Origin: a virus | Length of the DNA stretch: 64,000 bases | Virus record (IMG/VR): IMGVR_UViG_3300042367_000228 | Coordinates: 248,001-312,000 of that record | Direction: 5' to 3' (one strand) | Shown: positions 1 to 8,129 of the stretch, piece after piece | How positions within the stretch are numbered: position 1 is the first letter of the stretch | Layout: the number at the start of each line of letters is the position of its first letter | Notes under the pieces: generated by a model | Seen by the model: the letters and a program-made list of their open reading frames with translations, nothing else | Told to the model about the DNA's origin: nothing | The model's database searches: none | Position numbers and translations under genes: made by a program

Positions 1-435
1 TTCATTTCCTATTACACTAACACCTGGGCGAAATGCAATAGTATCTAATTTTACAGGTTCGTTAGTTGCGGTCTGCGGTAGTACAACAGGAGAAATTGAA
101 ATAACGTTAGCTAAGTCTGCATCTCTTTTAAATCTATCTGCATCTGGCATAAAGATATTAAACACTACTAATCCTGCACCTCTAGCATATAAGTCTTCAA
201 TTATCTGTGCGTATATGTCGCGAGAGAACGGAAATTGCCCATACTTCTCTAATGCAGCATCGTCAATGTTTACTGTAGTAACTGATGAGTCTTGTATTGG
301 TTTACTTGTAATTAATGTATCAAAGTATCTTAGTCGCATACTTTCTACAAATGACGGATCTGCTATACGTACACCCGCTACTAACATAACTGTTAGTAGC
401 GCAGTCCAGGGGTTTAATAATATTTTTTTAATCAT
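1..435 (-). CDS. CHASE2-domain sensor protein, 3' part outside window
   Basis: The frame is open from the ATG at 435 to the window edge, so the N-terminal 145 residues are visible. A membrane segment (about residues 8-25) is followed by a CHASE2-like extracytoplasmic domain: residues around SMRLRYFDTLI, TVNIDDAALEKYGQFPFSRD and the segment reading LVVFNIFMPDADRFKRD match that family's pattern (RxFDxL, IDD, WPWxR-like, DIxFxxxD). CHASE2 is the periplasmic sensing part of bacterial adenylate cyclases and kinases; the output domain would lie beyond the edge. Its ATG overlaps the stop of the upstream glycosyltransferase (ATGA), so the two are translationally coupled. Confidence 0.75.
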   Translation of the reverse strand, partial: MIKKILLNPWTALLTVMLVAGVRIADPSFVESMRLRYFDTLITSKPIQDSSVTTVNIDDAALEKYGQFPFSRDIYAQIIEDLYARGAGLVVFNIFMPDADRFKRDADLANVISISPVVLPQTATNEPVKLDTIAFRPGVSVIGNE

Positions 436-1436
436 TTTATTTTTGGCACCAAGTTGTCTTTAAATATTTCCCAACAATTTTCCCAAGTCCATCTAAATGA
501 ACTTATATATACACGGTGTCTATCAAGTTTTAAACATTCTTCAATTGCTGTTTCTAAGTTAGTATCCATAATACCATTACGACCTTGTTCTATAATATCA
601 ATAGGACCTGGCACTGGATATGCAGCAACTGGACAACCTAACGACATTGCTTCAATTATTACAATACCAAACGTATCAGCTGCACTTGGAAAAACAAATA
701 CATCAGCATTAACATAATAATCAGCTAACTCTGATCCTGACTTGTATCCTACAAATTCTACTAATGGATATTTCTTTTCTAATCGTTTACGATAAGGACC
801 ATCTCCTACAATTTGCACATGATACTTTTCGTTTTTAGATAATACACATAGATCATCTAATGATTTTTCTTTAGACACTCTGCCTACATATAGCAAAACA
901 GTTTTGTCTGAATCTGCTTTGTGTGCAGTTGGTTGTAGTAATTCTCTATCAACACCGCGTGTCCATGGTATAACATTTGGTCTAAACTTATGTTCTTTAA
1001 GTTCTTCAACCATTGTTTGTGTAGTAGTTAATACTACAGTTGAATCTTTATGAAACCAACGCACGTATGCGTATGTAATCCATTTTGGTATTCCGTATAT
1101 TTTTTTAATAAACTCGGGAAACTTTGTATGATAGGACGTATTATAGTTAAACTTACGGTTGCGACAATATCCACGAGCTGCTAGCCCAATTGGCCCTTCT
1201 GTGCAAATATGAATATAATCTGGATTGATCCTGTCAATCATTTTTCTAATACCAGAGGTACGGCTAAGTTTTACTTCTGGATATTTTGGAGCATCTATAT
1301 AACGGAAATGACTAGGGTTTATAATTTCTATTTCATATCCGTTTAATTCTGCTTGTTTTTTTATATTAGTGAACGTAGTCACTACGCCGTTAACTTGATC
1401 AAACAAGTTGTCGGAAACTATTAAAATTTTTTTCAT
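432..1436 (-). CDS. GT4-family glycosyltransferase
   Basis: 334 residues with the GT-B fold pattern of family 4. The N-terminal half has KKILIVSDNLFDQVNGV and the SYHTKFPEF segment. The C-terminal nucleotide-sugar domain has VGRVSKEKSLDDL, VGDGPYRK, PSAADTFGIVIIEAMSLGCPV (the E-x7-E region) and a PVPGPIDII loop. The closest named relatives by pattern are PimB/MgtA/SQD2-type mannosyl- or sulfoquinovosyl-transferases; acceptor unknown. It lies in one operon with an LpxH-like phosphatase, a pairing common in alphaproteobacterial genomes, which points to envelope lipid or glycan modification. The 3' end overlaps the CHASE2 gene. Confidence 0.85.
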   Translation of the reverse strand: MKKILIVSDNLFDQVNGVVTTFTNIKKQAELNGYEIEIINPSHFRYIDAPKYPEVKLSRTSGIRKMIDRINPDYIHICTEGPIGLAARGYCRNRKFNYNTSYHTKFPEFIKKIYGIPKWITYAYVRWFHKDSTVVLTTTQTMVEELKEHKFRPNVIPWTRGVDRELLQPTAHKADSDKTVLLYVGRVSKEKSLDDLCVLSKNEKYHVQIVGDGPYRKRLEKKYPLVEFVGYKSGSELADYYVNADVFVFPSAADTFGIVIIEAMSLGCPVAAYPVPGPIDIIEQGRNGIMDTNLETAIEECLKLDRHRVYISSFRWTWENCWEIFKDNLVPKIK

Positions 1437-2035
1437 TTGATTACCTTACAATTTTCAAAGTGCCAACGTTTCATAGAACTGTTTACTCCTGTTGTGTTGC
1501 AATGCGGGCAAGAGATATGTTGTCTATTTTGTTGAGAAGCAGACATTTTAGCTCTAGTTTCTATTGAGTGCGGTTTACCTGTATTATGTGCAGGTTTACC
1601 TGTTTTAATGCCTTTATTCCAAGCAGGCTTAGTTGCTTTGATTCCTTTATTTGGACCAGGTTTACCTTTCTTTGAATCACGTATTTTAGATTTAGTTTCT
1701 TCTGTACACGGTTTTCCTTGAACTGCTCCACTAATACCGTTTTCAGGTATTAAGTTAGCCCACTCTTTAGATTCTACTATATTATTTTCTTTTGAAAAGG
1801 TTAATGCAAATTCAGTTAACATAGTTTTATTTGTATATGGATCTGAAACCCAAATAGTTTCTACAAATTCCCTTCCGTGTGCAGTAATATGATTTTTCCA
1901 ATGTTTTCCTGATCCTAAATATCTTTTAGGATCTTGAGAAGTAGTTTTGCCGAAATATTTTAAACCTGTTACTGAATGTTGTTTGATATACAGATAAGTT
2001 GGTTTTATATCTATATAAATAATTGTGCTGGGCAT
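1433..2035 (-). CDS. GIY-YIG homing endonuclease
   Basis: The start is the ATG at 2035 because AAGGAG lies 6 bases before it; an upstream in-frame ATG at 2056 lacks a ribosome binding site. The N-terminus has a GIY-YIG-type motif (YLYIKQHSVTGLKYFGKTT, then RYLGSGKHW). The middle carries short repeated NUMOD-like basic segments (GKPGPNKGIKATKPAWNKG, then TGKPAHNTGKPHS). The C-terminus is a zinc-finger-like CPHCNxxGxxSxMKRWHFENC, nearly the same as the end of the intron endonuclease in dnaK. It sits between the LpxH-like gene and the glycosyltransferase gene without an obvious intron, so it is probably free-standing. Confidence 0.8.
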   Translation of the reverse strand: MPSTIIYIDIKPTYLYIKQHSVTGLKYFGKTTSQDPKRYLGSGKHWKNHITAHGREFVETIWVSDPYTNKTMLTEFALTFSKENNIVESKEWANLIPENGISGAVQGKPCTEETKSKIRDSKKGKPGPNKGIKATKPAWNKGIKTGKPAHNTGKPHSIETRAKMSASQQNRQHISCPHCNTTGVNSSMKRWHFENCKVIK

Positions 2036-2123
2036 TAGTGTCTCCTTAGATAACATATATAATGTTTAGTGCTAGTGGATGATAGTGCATCGCGACTAGC
2101 TTTTTTTATTTAGTAAATTGTTA

Positions 2124-2279
2124 TTATGATTTTGTACACTCGGCAGTAACTTTAAACCAATCAAATTTTACTGTATATGTTAGTGATGATGCTACATGCA
2201 CACACTCTTGTTCTGTAGGAAAAAACAATTTCATTCTTCCAGGCACGTCTGTTGGATCGTGTATGTTAACTACTAGCAT
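2124..2279 (-). CDS. small protein of unknown function (51 aa)
   Basis: A 51-codon frame begins at ATG 2279, inside the last codons of the LpxH-like gene (stop and start overlap), and ends with TAA at 2124. The peptide starts MLVVNIHDPTDVPGRMKLFF and ends FKVTAECTKS; it has no signal peptide or membrane segment. The tight overlap suggests translational coupling. No family recognised. Confidence 0.5.
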   Translation of the reverse strand: MLVVNIHDPTDVPGRMKLFFPTEQECVHVASSLTYTVKFDWFKVTAECTKS

Positions 2280-3051
2280 TATTAATGTCCACATTACTTT
2301 TTATCTCCGTCCAGTATATAATTTCCCATTCACCTGTGTGGTGTTCAACTAATGCTGACATAGATTCAACCCAGTCACCATCATTCATTAGTATAATGCT
2401 GTTAATCTCTTTAATAAGTGGTGTATGTGTATGTCCACATATTACACCGTCATAGTTTCTTTTTTTACAGTAGTCAGTTAAGTTAATCTCAAACTGAAAG
2501 ATAAAATCTACAGCCTTCTTAACTTTATGTTTTAGGTATTTACTTAAACTCCAGTATCCGAACCCTAACTTGTGACGCACCCAATTAAAATGATTGTTAA
2601 GTCCTAAGATAAAGTCGTAGCCTTTATCACCTAAGAAACCTAACCATGGTGCTAATCTAGTTATACCGTCAAACAAGTCGCCGTGTGTAACTAAGTAACG
2701 CTTTCCATCTACGCCAATATGATCACACTGATTAACAATAGATATCTTTCCAAATGATATTCCTAATCGTAGCATAGGTCTTAAAAATTCATCATGATTA
2801 CCTGCTATGTAGATAACTTGAGTGTGTTGTCTTGAAATTTTTAAAAATCTACGTATGATATCAGTATGGCTTTGTTTCCATCTTAGTTTATTTTGCTGAA
2901 CTTTCCAACCATCTATAATGTCACCTACTAAGTATAGTGTTTCGCAAGTGTTATGTTTAAGGAAGTCGTTAAGTTGTTCTGCTTTACAATCTCGAGTACC
3001 TAAGTGTATATCCGAGATAAAGATTGATTTATAAGTTTTAAGTTTTTTCAT
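2266..3051 (-). CDS. LpxH-like metallophosphoesterase
   Basis: 261 residues with all calcineurin-type metal motifs: SDIHLG near residue 13, VGDIID, AGNHDEF, VTHGD and CGHTHTP. This motif set and length fit UDP-2,3-diacylglucosamine diphosphatase (LpxH) and its relatives, which act on lipid A precursors at the inner membrane; the family also includes phosphatases of other envelope lipids. It is in the same leftward operon as the GT4 gene. Substrate is inferred only from family resemblance. Confidence 0.8.
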   Translation of the reverse strand: MKKLKTYKSIFISDIHLGTRDCKAEQLNDFLKHNTCETLYLVGDIIDGWKVQQNKLRWKQSHTDIIRRFLKISRQHTQVIYIAGNHDEFLRPMLRLGISFGKISIVNQCDHIGVDGKRYLVTHGDLFDGITRLAPWLGFLGDKGYDFILGLNNHFNWVRHKLGFGYWSLSKYLKHKVKKAVDFIFQFEINLTDYCKKRNYDGVICGHTHTPLIKEINSIILMNDGDWVESMSALVEHHTGEWEIIYWTEIKSNVDINNASS

Positions 3052-3052
3052 A

Positions 3053-3202
3053 TTATTTTTGATGACTCTCTAATGCAGAAATACGCCATTCTAAAACTTT
3101 AACTGAACTTTTATTGTCTGCAGAACGTTCAATGTTTTCAGTTTGCAAGGTTAATAAATCTTGACGTAGTTTTTCACGAGCTAGATCTAATCTGTTATTC
3201 AT
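3053..3202 (-). CDS. small coiled-coil protein (49 aa)
   Basis: A 49-codon frame starts at ATG 3202, directly after the stop of the next upstream small gene (TAAATG), and ends one base before the LpxH-like start. The sequence (MNNRLDLAREKLRQDLLTLQ, later VLEWRISALESHQK) is charged with heptad spacing typical of a coiled coil. Together with the upstream one-pass membrane protein it resembles small phage two-component membrane/coiled-coil pairs (XhlA-like or spanin-like), but no function can be assigned. Confidence 0.5.
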   Translation of the reverse strand: MNNRLDLAREKLRQDLLTLQTENIERSADNKSSVKVLEWRISALESHQK

Positions 3203-3370
3203 TTAGTGTAATGCATCAGCAGTAACTATAGTTTGATTTTTTGCCTCTAACATAGTAATGCGTTCATTAGCACTGGACAATGAGTTAATTAAATACACTA
3301 TACACGAGAATAAGATTGGTATTAGTGCAAACATTATCTTTTCAATAAGTGCGCCTCTTGAAGTTTCCAT
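3203..3370 (-). CDS. small one-pass membrane protein (55 aa)
   Basis: The start is ATG 3370, with AAGGA 7 bases upstream. A short basic/acidic N-terminus (METSRGALIEK) is followed by a hydrophobic segment (IMFALIPILFSCIVYLI) and a polar tail (SANERITMLEAKNQ) that looks helical. The stop directly abuts the start of the coiled-coil gene. A role in lysis or envelope anchoring is possible but not shown. Confidence 0.55.
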   Translation of the reverse strand: METSRGALIEKIMFALIPILFSCIVYLINSLSSANERITMLEAKNQTIVTADALH

Positions 3371-3379
3371 ATTAATTCC

Positions 3380-3688
3380 TTATTTACATTTTAATTTCCT
3401 AATAGCCTTAACTAAAAGTTTTTTTTCTTTCCAGCAACTTAATATTGGCTCGTCTATTCCACAGTGTATAAAATATGCACCGGGACTATCCTTCCATCGT
3501 TCTGTACTAGACCAATATTCGTCTTTTAAAAATTCAGTTGGATATTCTACCGAAAGTTGACCTAAATCGTATATATTTGGCAATTGCCAATCTGTATGCC
3601 CGTATGTTGTTAGACTCTCACAATATTTGATTGCTGCATACCAGCTTAATCTTACTTCTGTTTCTTTTGGTGCAAGTATTAAATGCAT
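3380..3688 (-). CDS. DUF1566 (Lcl C-terminal-like) domain protein
   Basis: The start is ATG 3688, with GAAGGAG 6-8 bases upstream. The 102-residue protein is a single small domain with the pattern typical of DUF1566: LSWYAAIKYCESL, GHTDWQLPNIYDL, EYWSSTE and a final basic KAIRKLKCK. In bacteria this domain occurs in surface or secreted proteins related to the Legionella collagen-like protein C-terminus. No signal peptide is visible. It follows the curli-like operon directly and may share its transcript. Confidence 0.7.
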   Translation of the reverse strand: MHLILAPKETEVRLSWYAAIKYCESLTTYGHTDWQLPNIYDLGQLSVEYPTEFLKDEYWSSTERWKDSPGAYFIHCGIDEPILSCWKEKKLLVKAIRKLKCK

Positions 3689-3709
3689 TGTTCGCTCCTT
3701 CAATAAAAA

Positions 3710-4867
3710 TTATTGCCCTTGTTGAACTTGAATTGGTGCGCATCCTCCGGCTGTAGCACAATTAAAGTTTATTGAGTAGTACTGTTGAGTAGCACCACTC
3801 TGTTGTAGACTTAAGTCTACTGGTTGTCCTGATAAGGTAATATCAGTTATATGATTTGCTGCACCTTGTTGTAATACATCAACATGTTTATTACCACCAG
3901 ATAATTCAATATTAGCATAATAATTTCCACTACCCTTTTGTTGTAAAATTAAACTGTTGTTATTATCAGTTATATTTATAAAAGCACCTTTACTAAACCC
4001 GGCAGTATATGTATCTTGATCTATACTAAGCAAATTAGAATTGCCATTTACTGTTAAGTCAATAAAGTTTACTTGTAAGTTATTGGCTGCAGTTTGATTA
4101 ATAGTAGTAGTGTTAGACGAGCCATTACTGCTGTAATTTACATAATTGTTGTTAGTACCTTTTTGATCAATTGTAATCTTGTTATTGTTTCCTAACTGAT
4201 CTATATATACTTGATTGTCAGTAGTTGATCTAGATGTAAAAGCCGTTACTTTTGCAGTATTAGCAGGAGCGGCATTAAATGAAGATCCACTGCCACCGCA
4301 GCAATATACACTTGGAAACGTAGTCCATGGTAACGTACTTCCTAAGTCAATGCTAGTAGTAGGATCATTTTGATCGTACAAGAATGTTATTTCTGCAATT
4401 TGCATAGAGTTAGCAGCACCTGCGTCTTTAACAATTGGAAACGTTATATTATAATACACGTATGCTTCTGTATTGTTAATAGGGTATACTGGACTAACTG
4501 CAAGTCTATTATTAGGTAATGCAATAAGTTGAGAAGTTATTAACGTCCAACCTCCTGATGTATCATTACTTCCAAATAAACTAAAACTAGCAGGATCTCG
4601 TTCTGGAGAATCATTTGCTGTAGTAAATTGTACTTGACTAATAACTTTACCTTGTGACAGTTTAAGCATAACACCTGCATTAAGTTTATCAAAGTTAAGA
4701 TACTTAGTTCCGGGATTACCGTCAAACGCATTACTAAAGAACTCACCACCTGGACTATTCATACTTGATGGAATATATCCTAACATTAATGGTCTAAGTG
4801 GTACATAGTTAGGAACAGCATCTACATTTGAATACCATAACAACAATATGAAAAATAAAATTCTCAT
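3710..4867 (-). CDS. secreted discoidin-curlin fusion protein
   Basis: A signal peptide (MRILFFILLLWYSNVDA) precedes an F5/8 type C (discoidin)-like domain, about residues 25-170: SSMNSPGGEFFSNAFDG, a TKYLNF segment, then FTTANDSPERDPASFSLFGS. From about residue 210 there are curlin-type repeats rich in N and Q (QLGNNNKITIDQKGTNNNYV, later LLSIDQDTY, LILQQKGSGNY, VDVLQQGAANH). This suggests an amyloid-forming, carbohydrate- or surface-binding extracellular protein. It is the last gene of the csgF-csgG operon and starts in a 4-base overlap with the FecR-domain gene. Confidence 0.75.
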   Translation of the reverse strand: MRILFFILLLWYSNVDAVPNYVPLRPLMLGYIPSSMNSPGGEFFSNAFDGNPGTKYLNFDKLNAGVMLKLSQGKVISQVQFTTANDSPERDPASFSLFGSNDTSGGWTLITSQLIALPNNRLAVSPVYPINNTEAYVYYNITFPIVKDAGAANSMQIAEITFLYDQNDPTTSIDLGSTLPWTTFPSVYCCGGSGSSFNAAPANTAKVTAFTSRSTTDNQVYIDQLGNNNKITIDQKGTNNNYVNYSSNGSSNTTTINQTAANNLQVNFIDLTVNGNSNLLSIDQDTYTAGFSKGAFINITDNNNSLILQQKGSGNYYANIELSGGNKHVDVLQQGAANHITDITLSGQPVDLSLQQSGATQQYYSINFNCATAGGCAPIQVQQGQ

Positions 4868-5949
4868 CGTCTTAACACTCCAGTAGTTTGTGTAATACTT
4901 ATTGTATTACCGCCACTGCTGTCGCCTATTATTGTAGATGCAGCAGTATCATTTTGAATAATAGATATAGCAGTATTAGAAGTATACCCTTGTGTTTTTA
5001 TTTCAGCATAGTGTTCATCTGGGGTTATACGATATGCAGTACCTTTACCTTTTTGTGTACCGTCTGCATTAGGTTGTTCCCACATTACACATACATGCGA
5101 TGTTGGGTCGCAAGGTGCAATAGATTGTATAGTTTCTGCAATCTGTTCTATTCTAGCAGCAATAGTTTCTTGAGTTTTAGCTACTTGATTTGCTAATCGT
5201 CTAGTTGCTTCTTTTTCTAAATCTTCTTGTTCTTCATCTTTCTTTGTTCTAGCTGCTTGTTTAATTGCGTTAACAATTTCTTTTGGCGCAGAAATGATTA
5301 AGTTATTATTGATTTTAGATTCTACCAAACTAATAACTTCCGGAGCAGTTGGCATTGCAGTTCTACTACTAACATAAGTTGCATGAAACGCTTGATCTAA
5401 AGTAACTTCCCCTGCATCATTTGTAACTACAATTTTACCTACTTTACAAATATTCTCTTGTAGTTCGTATTGTTTAACATCTTTTTCATCTTTACAACTT
5501 GGAAGTAGTACAATAAGAGATTGACCAGTTTCATCTACTGTCATAGTAAAGTCAGTACCACGTACTGCAATTGTAGCAGTGGGAGTTTGTATACCTACTT
5601 GCTGTGGATTAGCTTTTGCTATTTGACCACTTGCGTATCTAACAGTACCTAATCCAACTTTTAATGCAAGTTTACCTGCATCTGATTGTTTTGGATCGTA
5701 TACAAAGTCATCTATTACTAATCTACTATTCTCTGTAATTTTAACTTTTGTTTCATCTTTAAATAAAATGTTACTAACACACCCGCCGGTAATGTATGCA
5801 TCCATACTTTCTATAGATGCGCCTTTATCACCTGCAAGTTTTTCTTTGTTACGTTCAATGCTGCATGCAGTGCCTTTAGCGTCTGAAACTGCACCAATTC
5901 CTGCATAAGCATTATTAACAACTAATAATAAAAAAACTAAGAACCACAT
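4864..5949 (-). CDS. secreted FecR-domain protein with curlin-like tail
   Basis: 361 residues: signal peptide (MWFLVFLLLVVNNAYA), then a FecR domain at about residues 20-150 (GACSIERN-like start, ITGGCVSNILFKDETKVKI, SRLVIDDFVYDP, IQTPTATIAVRGTDFTM), a long charged helical middle (KDEEQEDLEKEATRRL), and a C-terminal segment with NTAISIIQNDTAA and GNTISITQTTG that resembles a curlin strand. FecR-domain proteins occur next to CsgG and CHASE2 proteins in bacteria; here the CHASE2 fragment is about 4.5 kb downstream. Coupled to the next gene by ATGA. Confidence 0.75.
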   Translation of the reverse strand: MWFLVFLLLVVNNAYAGIGAVSDAKGTACSIERNKEKLAGDKGASIESMDAYITGGCVSNILFKDETKVKITENSRLVIDDFVYDPKQSDAGKLALKVGLGTVRYASGQIAKANPQQVGIQTPTATIAVRGTDFTMTVDETGQSLIVLLPSCKDEKDVKQYELQENICKVGKIVVTNDAGEVTLDQAFHATYVSSRTAMPTAPEVISLVESKINNNLIISAPKEIVNAIKQAARTKKDEEQEDLEKEATRRLANQVAKTQETIAARIEQIAETIQSIAPCDPTSHVCVMWEQPNADGTQKGKGTAYRITPDEHYAEIKTQGYTSNTAISIIQNDTAASTIIGDSSGGNTISITQTTGVLRR

Positions 5950-5950
5950 A

Positions 5951-6718
5951 TTACCTCGAAACGGCTGTATTTGAATTTACAATACTGCTTGAATTAGTTG
6001 ACCTTACAGTAATTGTATTATGATCTCCAATTGTACTAATATCTATCATAGAATCGTTAGTACCTTGCTGCTGTGTTACAACAGAGTTGTAACTCCCAGT
6101 AAAATCTTGTACTAGATGATGCCCGATACCTCCATCGTCTTGTTCGTTAATGAAACTGTTAAACCCGCCACTTACTGTTGTATCTACTACACCGTTAGTG
6201 CTATTTAATCGTGTTGTAACTTCATTGTTACTGCCATTAATATCAATTGTACTATGTATGCTACCTTTAGTTAAACTTTGTATAACATAGTTTAAATCAC
6301 CAGTAATTGTTTCAGTAACAACATTAGCATTTACTGGAGTACCAAGTCCAATGTTAAGTAACGTTTGATTTTGATTACCTTTAATGATACTAGAATATAT
6401 ATTATTTGCTCCGCTAATATTATATTGTGCCCAGTTAGTATCTCCAGTGTGCGACAATGTTACTTGGTTAGAATTACCCGTAATAGTCGCATAATTTGAT
6501 GAGCTTGCAGCAGCTGGTACAAAAGCTGTAATAGTGTTACTGGAACTATATAACAAAGGATTGTTAAGAGTTGTACCACTAACGTTATTAGCTCCGCCAA
6601 TCTGATCAATAACGATTGTATTTGCATTTCCGACTTGTTCAATGTATACATTGTTTACTCCTGTACTTGCTGCAAACACTGGACTACTTATTAGTAGTAG
6701 TAGTATTAGTTGTTTCAT
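5951..6718 (-). CDS. curlin-repeat (CsgA/CsgB-like) secreted protein
   Basis: Signal peptide (MKQLILLLLISSPVFAAS) followed by repeated curlin-like strands of the N-x5-Q-x-G-x2-N type: VYIEQVGNANTIVIDQIGG, then NSNQVTLSHTGDTN, IIKGNQNQTLLNIG, VVTQQQGTNDSMIDIST and IGDHNTITVRSTN. Such proteins are exported through the CsgG pore and polymerise as surface amyloid. The start codon lies 35 bases inside the csgG-like gene. Repeats are less regular than in enterobacterial CsgA. Confidence 0.8.
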   Translation of the reverse strand: MKQLILLLLISSPVFAASTGVNNVYIEQVGNANTIVIDQIGGANNVSGTTLNNPLLYSSSNTITAFVPAAASSSNYATITGNSNQVTLSHTGDTNWAQYNISGANNIYSSIIKGNQNQTLLNIGLGTPVNANVVTETITGDLNYVIQSLTKGSIHSTIDINGSNNEVTTRLNSTNGVVDTTVSGGFNSFINEQDDGGIGHHLVQDFTGSYNSVVTQQQGTNDSMIDISTIGDHNTITVRSTNSSSIVNSNTAVSR

Positions 6719-7538
6719 TTTTTAGCTCCTGTGGCGCTTCTTTAAAAGCCCAATGACCTTTCTTAGCACCTTCTTTAATAGTTTCGACCACAGCGGCTTG
6801 AATAGCTTTGTTAGTCGCTTTGTTAATACTTTCATTTATACTTCCGCCCACTTCTGTTTCTAATGCTTTAGTATCTGAAGAGAACATTCTTAATACACCG
6901 ACTTTATCCATATAACTTAGTACGGTTTTAGTTACTACAACTGATGTTAGAATTTCACCAGATGTTACTGATACAATTCTTAAACTTACTGTAACAGTAT
7001 CGCTTTGATATTGAGTTTCACCACCTATGCCAAATATCCTTACACCTGCTCCGCCTGTGATTGTATTTGAATCGTAGCCAACAACTGCGCCTTCTGCAAT
7101 AATTCCAGCAAATGTCATAGCTGGTAATGAAGTAGCATCTTTGCCTTGGAACTGTTCGCGTGTTTGGCGAATCATTTGACGCTCTTTAACTAGGTTGTCT
7201 AAGCCAACGCGTTCTAGTACTACAAACCAACGACTATCACCGACTTCTTTTAATGACTTGATTAAATAGTTTTCAGCACCTTGAGTAATTGCAGAACTTA
7301 AACTAGCAATGTTTGGTATTGATTTGCGTTGTCCAGTTTTATCCGTAAAACCGTATACTGCAATTGGAATAGGTCCACCTTGCGGCGGAGCTAAATAATT
7401 TTCTTCTTTTTTTAAATACGGTGTATTGTCAACGATTGGATCGTCAAACTGTTCACCTGTTATAAGTTTTTCAATTGAACTACTTGCTGCACATCCTTGT
7501 AGTAGTAGAATAATTGCTAATAATAGTAATTTTTTCAT
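6684..7538 (-). CDS. csgG: CsgG-like curli secretion pore lipoprotein
   Basis: 284 residues, close to E. coli CsgG (277). A lipoprotein signal with lipobox LQGC (Cys16) is followed by the CsgG core: PIAVYGFTDKTGQRKS, a SAITQGAENYLIKSL helix, WFVVLERVGLDNLVKERQ, then GIIAEGAVVGYDSNTITGG, TVTVSLRIVSVTSGEIL and the ending AVVETIKEGAKKGHW. CsgG is the outer-membrane nonameric channel that exports curlin subunits. Adjacent to csgF and curlin genes, so the assignment is firm; whether it exports fibres or acts as a pore during infection is open. Confidence 0.9.
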   Translation of the reverse strand: MKKLLLLAIILLLQGCAASSSIEKLITGEQFDDPIVDNTPYLKKEENYLAPPQGGPIPIAVYGFTDKTGQRKSIPNIASLSSAITQGAENYLIKSLKEVGDSRWFVVLERVGLDNLVKERQMIRQTREQFQGKDATSLPAMTFAGIIAEGAVVGYDSNTITGGAGVRIFGIGGETQYQSDTVTVSLRIVSVTSGEILTSVVVTKTVLSYMDKVGVLRMFSSDTKALETEVGGSINESINKATNKAIQAAVVETIKEGAKKGHWAFKEAPQELKNETTNTTTTNK

Positions 7539-7545
7539 AGTTACC

Positions 7546-8022
7546 TCAAAAATAGAAAGTACCGGCCGGTACTTTCATTGTTGTTGTTTGATTTGGATTA
7601 CTATTACTTGTAATATTGATAATAATTAGTCCATTATCTGTACCTGATCCTAATCCCCATGTAACCGTGTTTCCACCTAAGTCTGGAATATTTCCACAAG
7701 TTGCACCTGGGATAGTACATGTAGACCCTTCGGCAAACATGCTATCAGTAAGTTGTTTTGCTAGTTGTGAATAGATCCTTGATTCTAAGTTTGCTAAGAA
7801 TTTAGCCGCTGGCGTATTAGCTGCTGCTGATGCTGCTTTAGCTGCTAATGAATCTGCAAGTGATTTGTTTTTTTCAACACCTTGTTGTTCTAACTGTTGG
7901 ATAGTTAGAATGTGATTGCTATACCCAATTCCGCTAAATGATGGACTATTAAATGAGTGTTGGAGTTCAGCAGAAAATGCTGATGATGATACTAGTAGTA
8001 ATAATACTAAGATTTTGTTCAC
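7546..8022 (-). CDS. csgF: CsgF-like curli assembly protein
   Basis: Starts at GTG 8022, with AAGGAG and a GA-rich tract upstream. 158 residues: signal peptide (MNKILVLLLLVSSSAFSAE), then HSFNSPSFSGIGYSN, matching the conserved N-terminal segment of CsgF that inserts into the CsgG pore, a helical Q/A-rich middle, and a C-terminal beta part ending TMKVPAGTFYF as in the family. First gene of the operon csgF-csgG-curlin-FecR-discoidin/curlin. Confidence 0.85.
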   Translation of the reverse strand: MNKILVLLLLVSSSAFSAELQHSFNSPSFSGIGYSNHILTIQQLEQQGVEKNKSLADSLAAKAASAAANTPAAKFLANLESRIYSQLAKQLTDSMFAEGSTCTIPGATCGNIPDLGGNTVTWGLGSGTDNGLIIINITSNSNPNQTTTMKVPAGTFYF

Positions 8023-8098
8023 TTCTCTCTCTCTCCTTGATAAAGTTACTAACGTATTTACCTACAAAAAGAGTAAAAATAAAGCCAGCAGAAATAAT

Positions 8099-8106
8099 GA
8101 TAAATA
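8099..8106 (+). promoter_or_regulatory. T4-type late promoter
   Basis: GATAAATA lies 23 bases upstream of the plus-strand ATG at 8130, in the divergent gap with csgF. A weaker minus-strand match (GTAAATAC, around 8052-8060) could serve csgF. Confidence 0.6.
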
Positions 8107-8129
8107 TAGAATATGATTAAGGATACAAC

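Noticed and set aside
8023-8098. Membrane-like frame upstream of csgF
   Set aside because: A hydrophobic stretch is readable on the minus strand but has no ATG, GTG or TTG start and runs out of frame into csgF.
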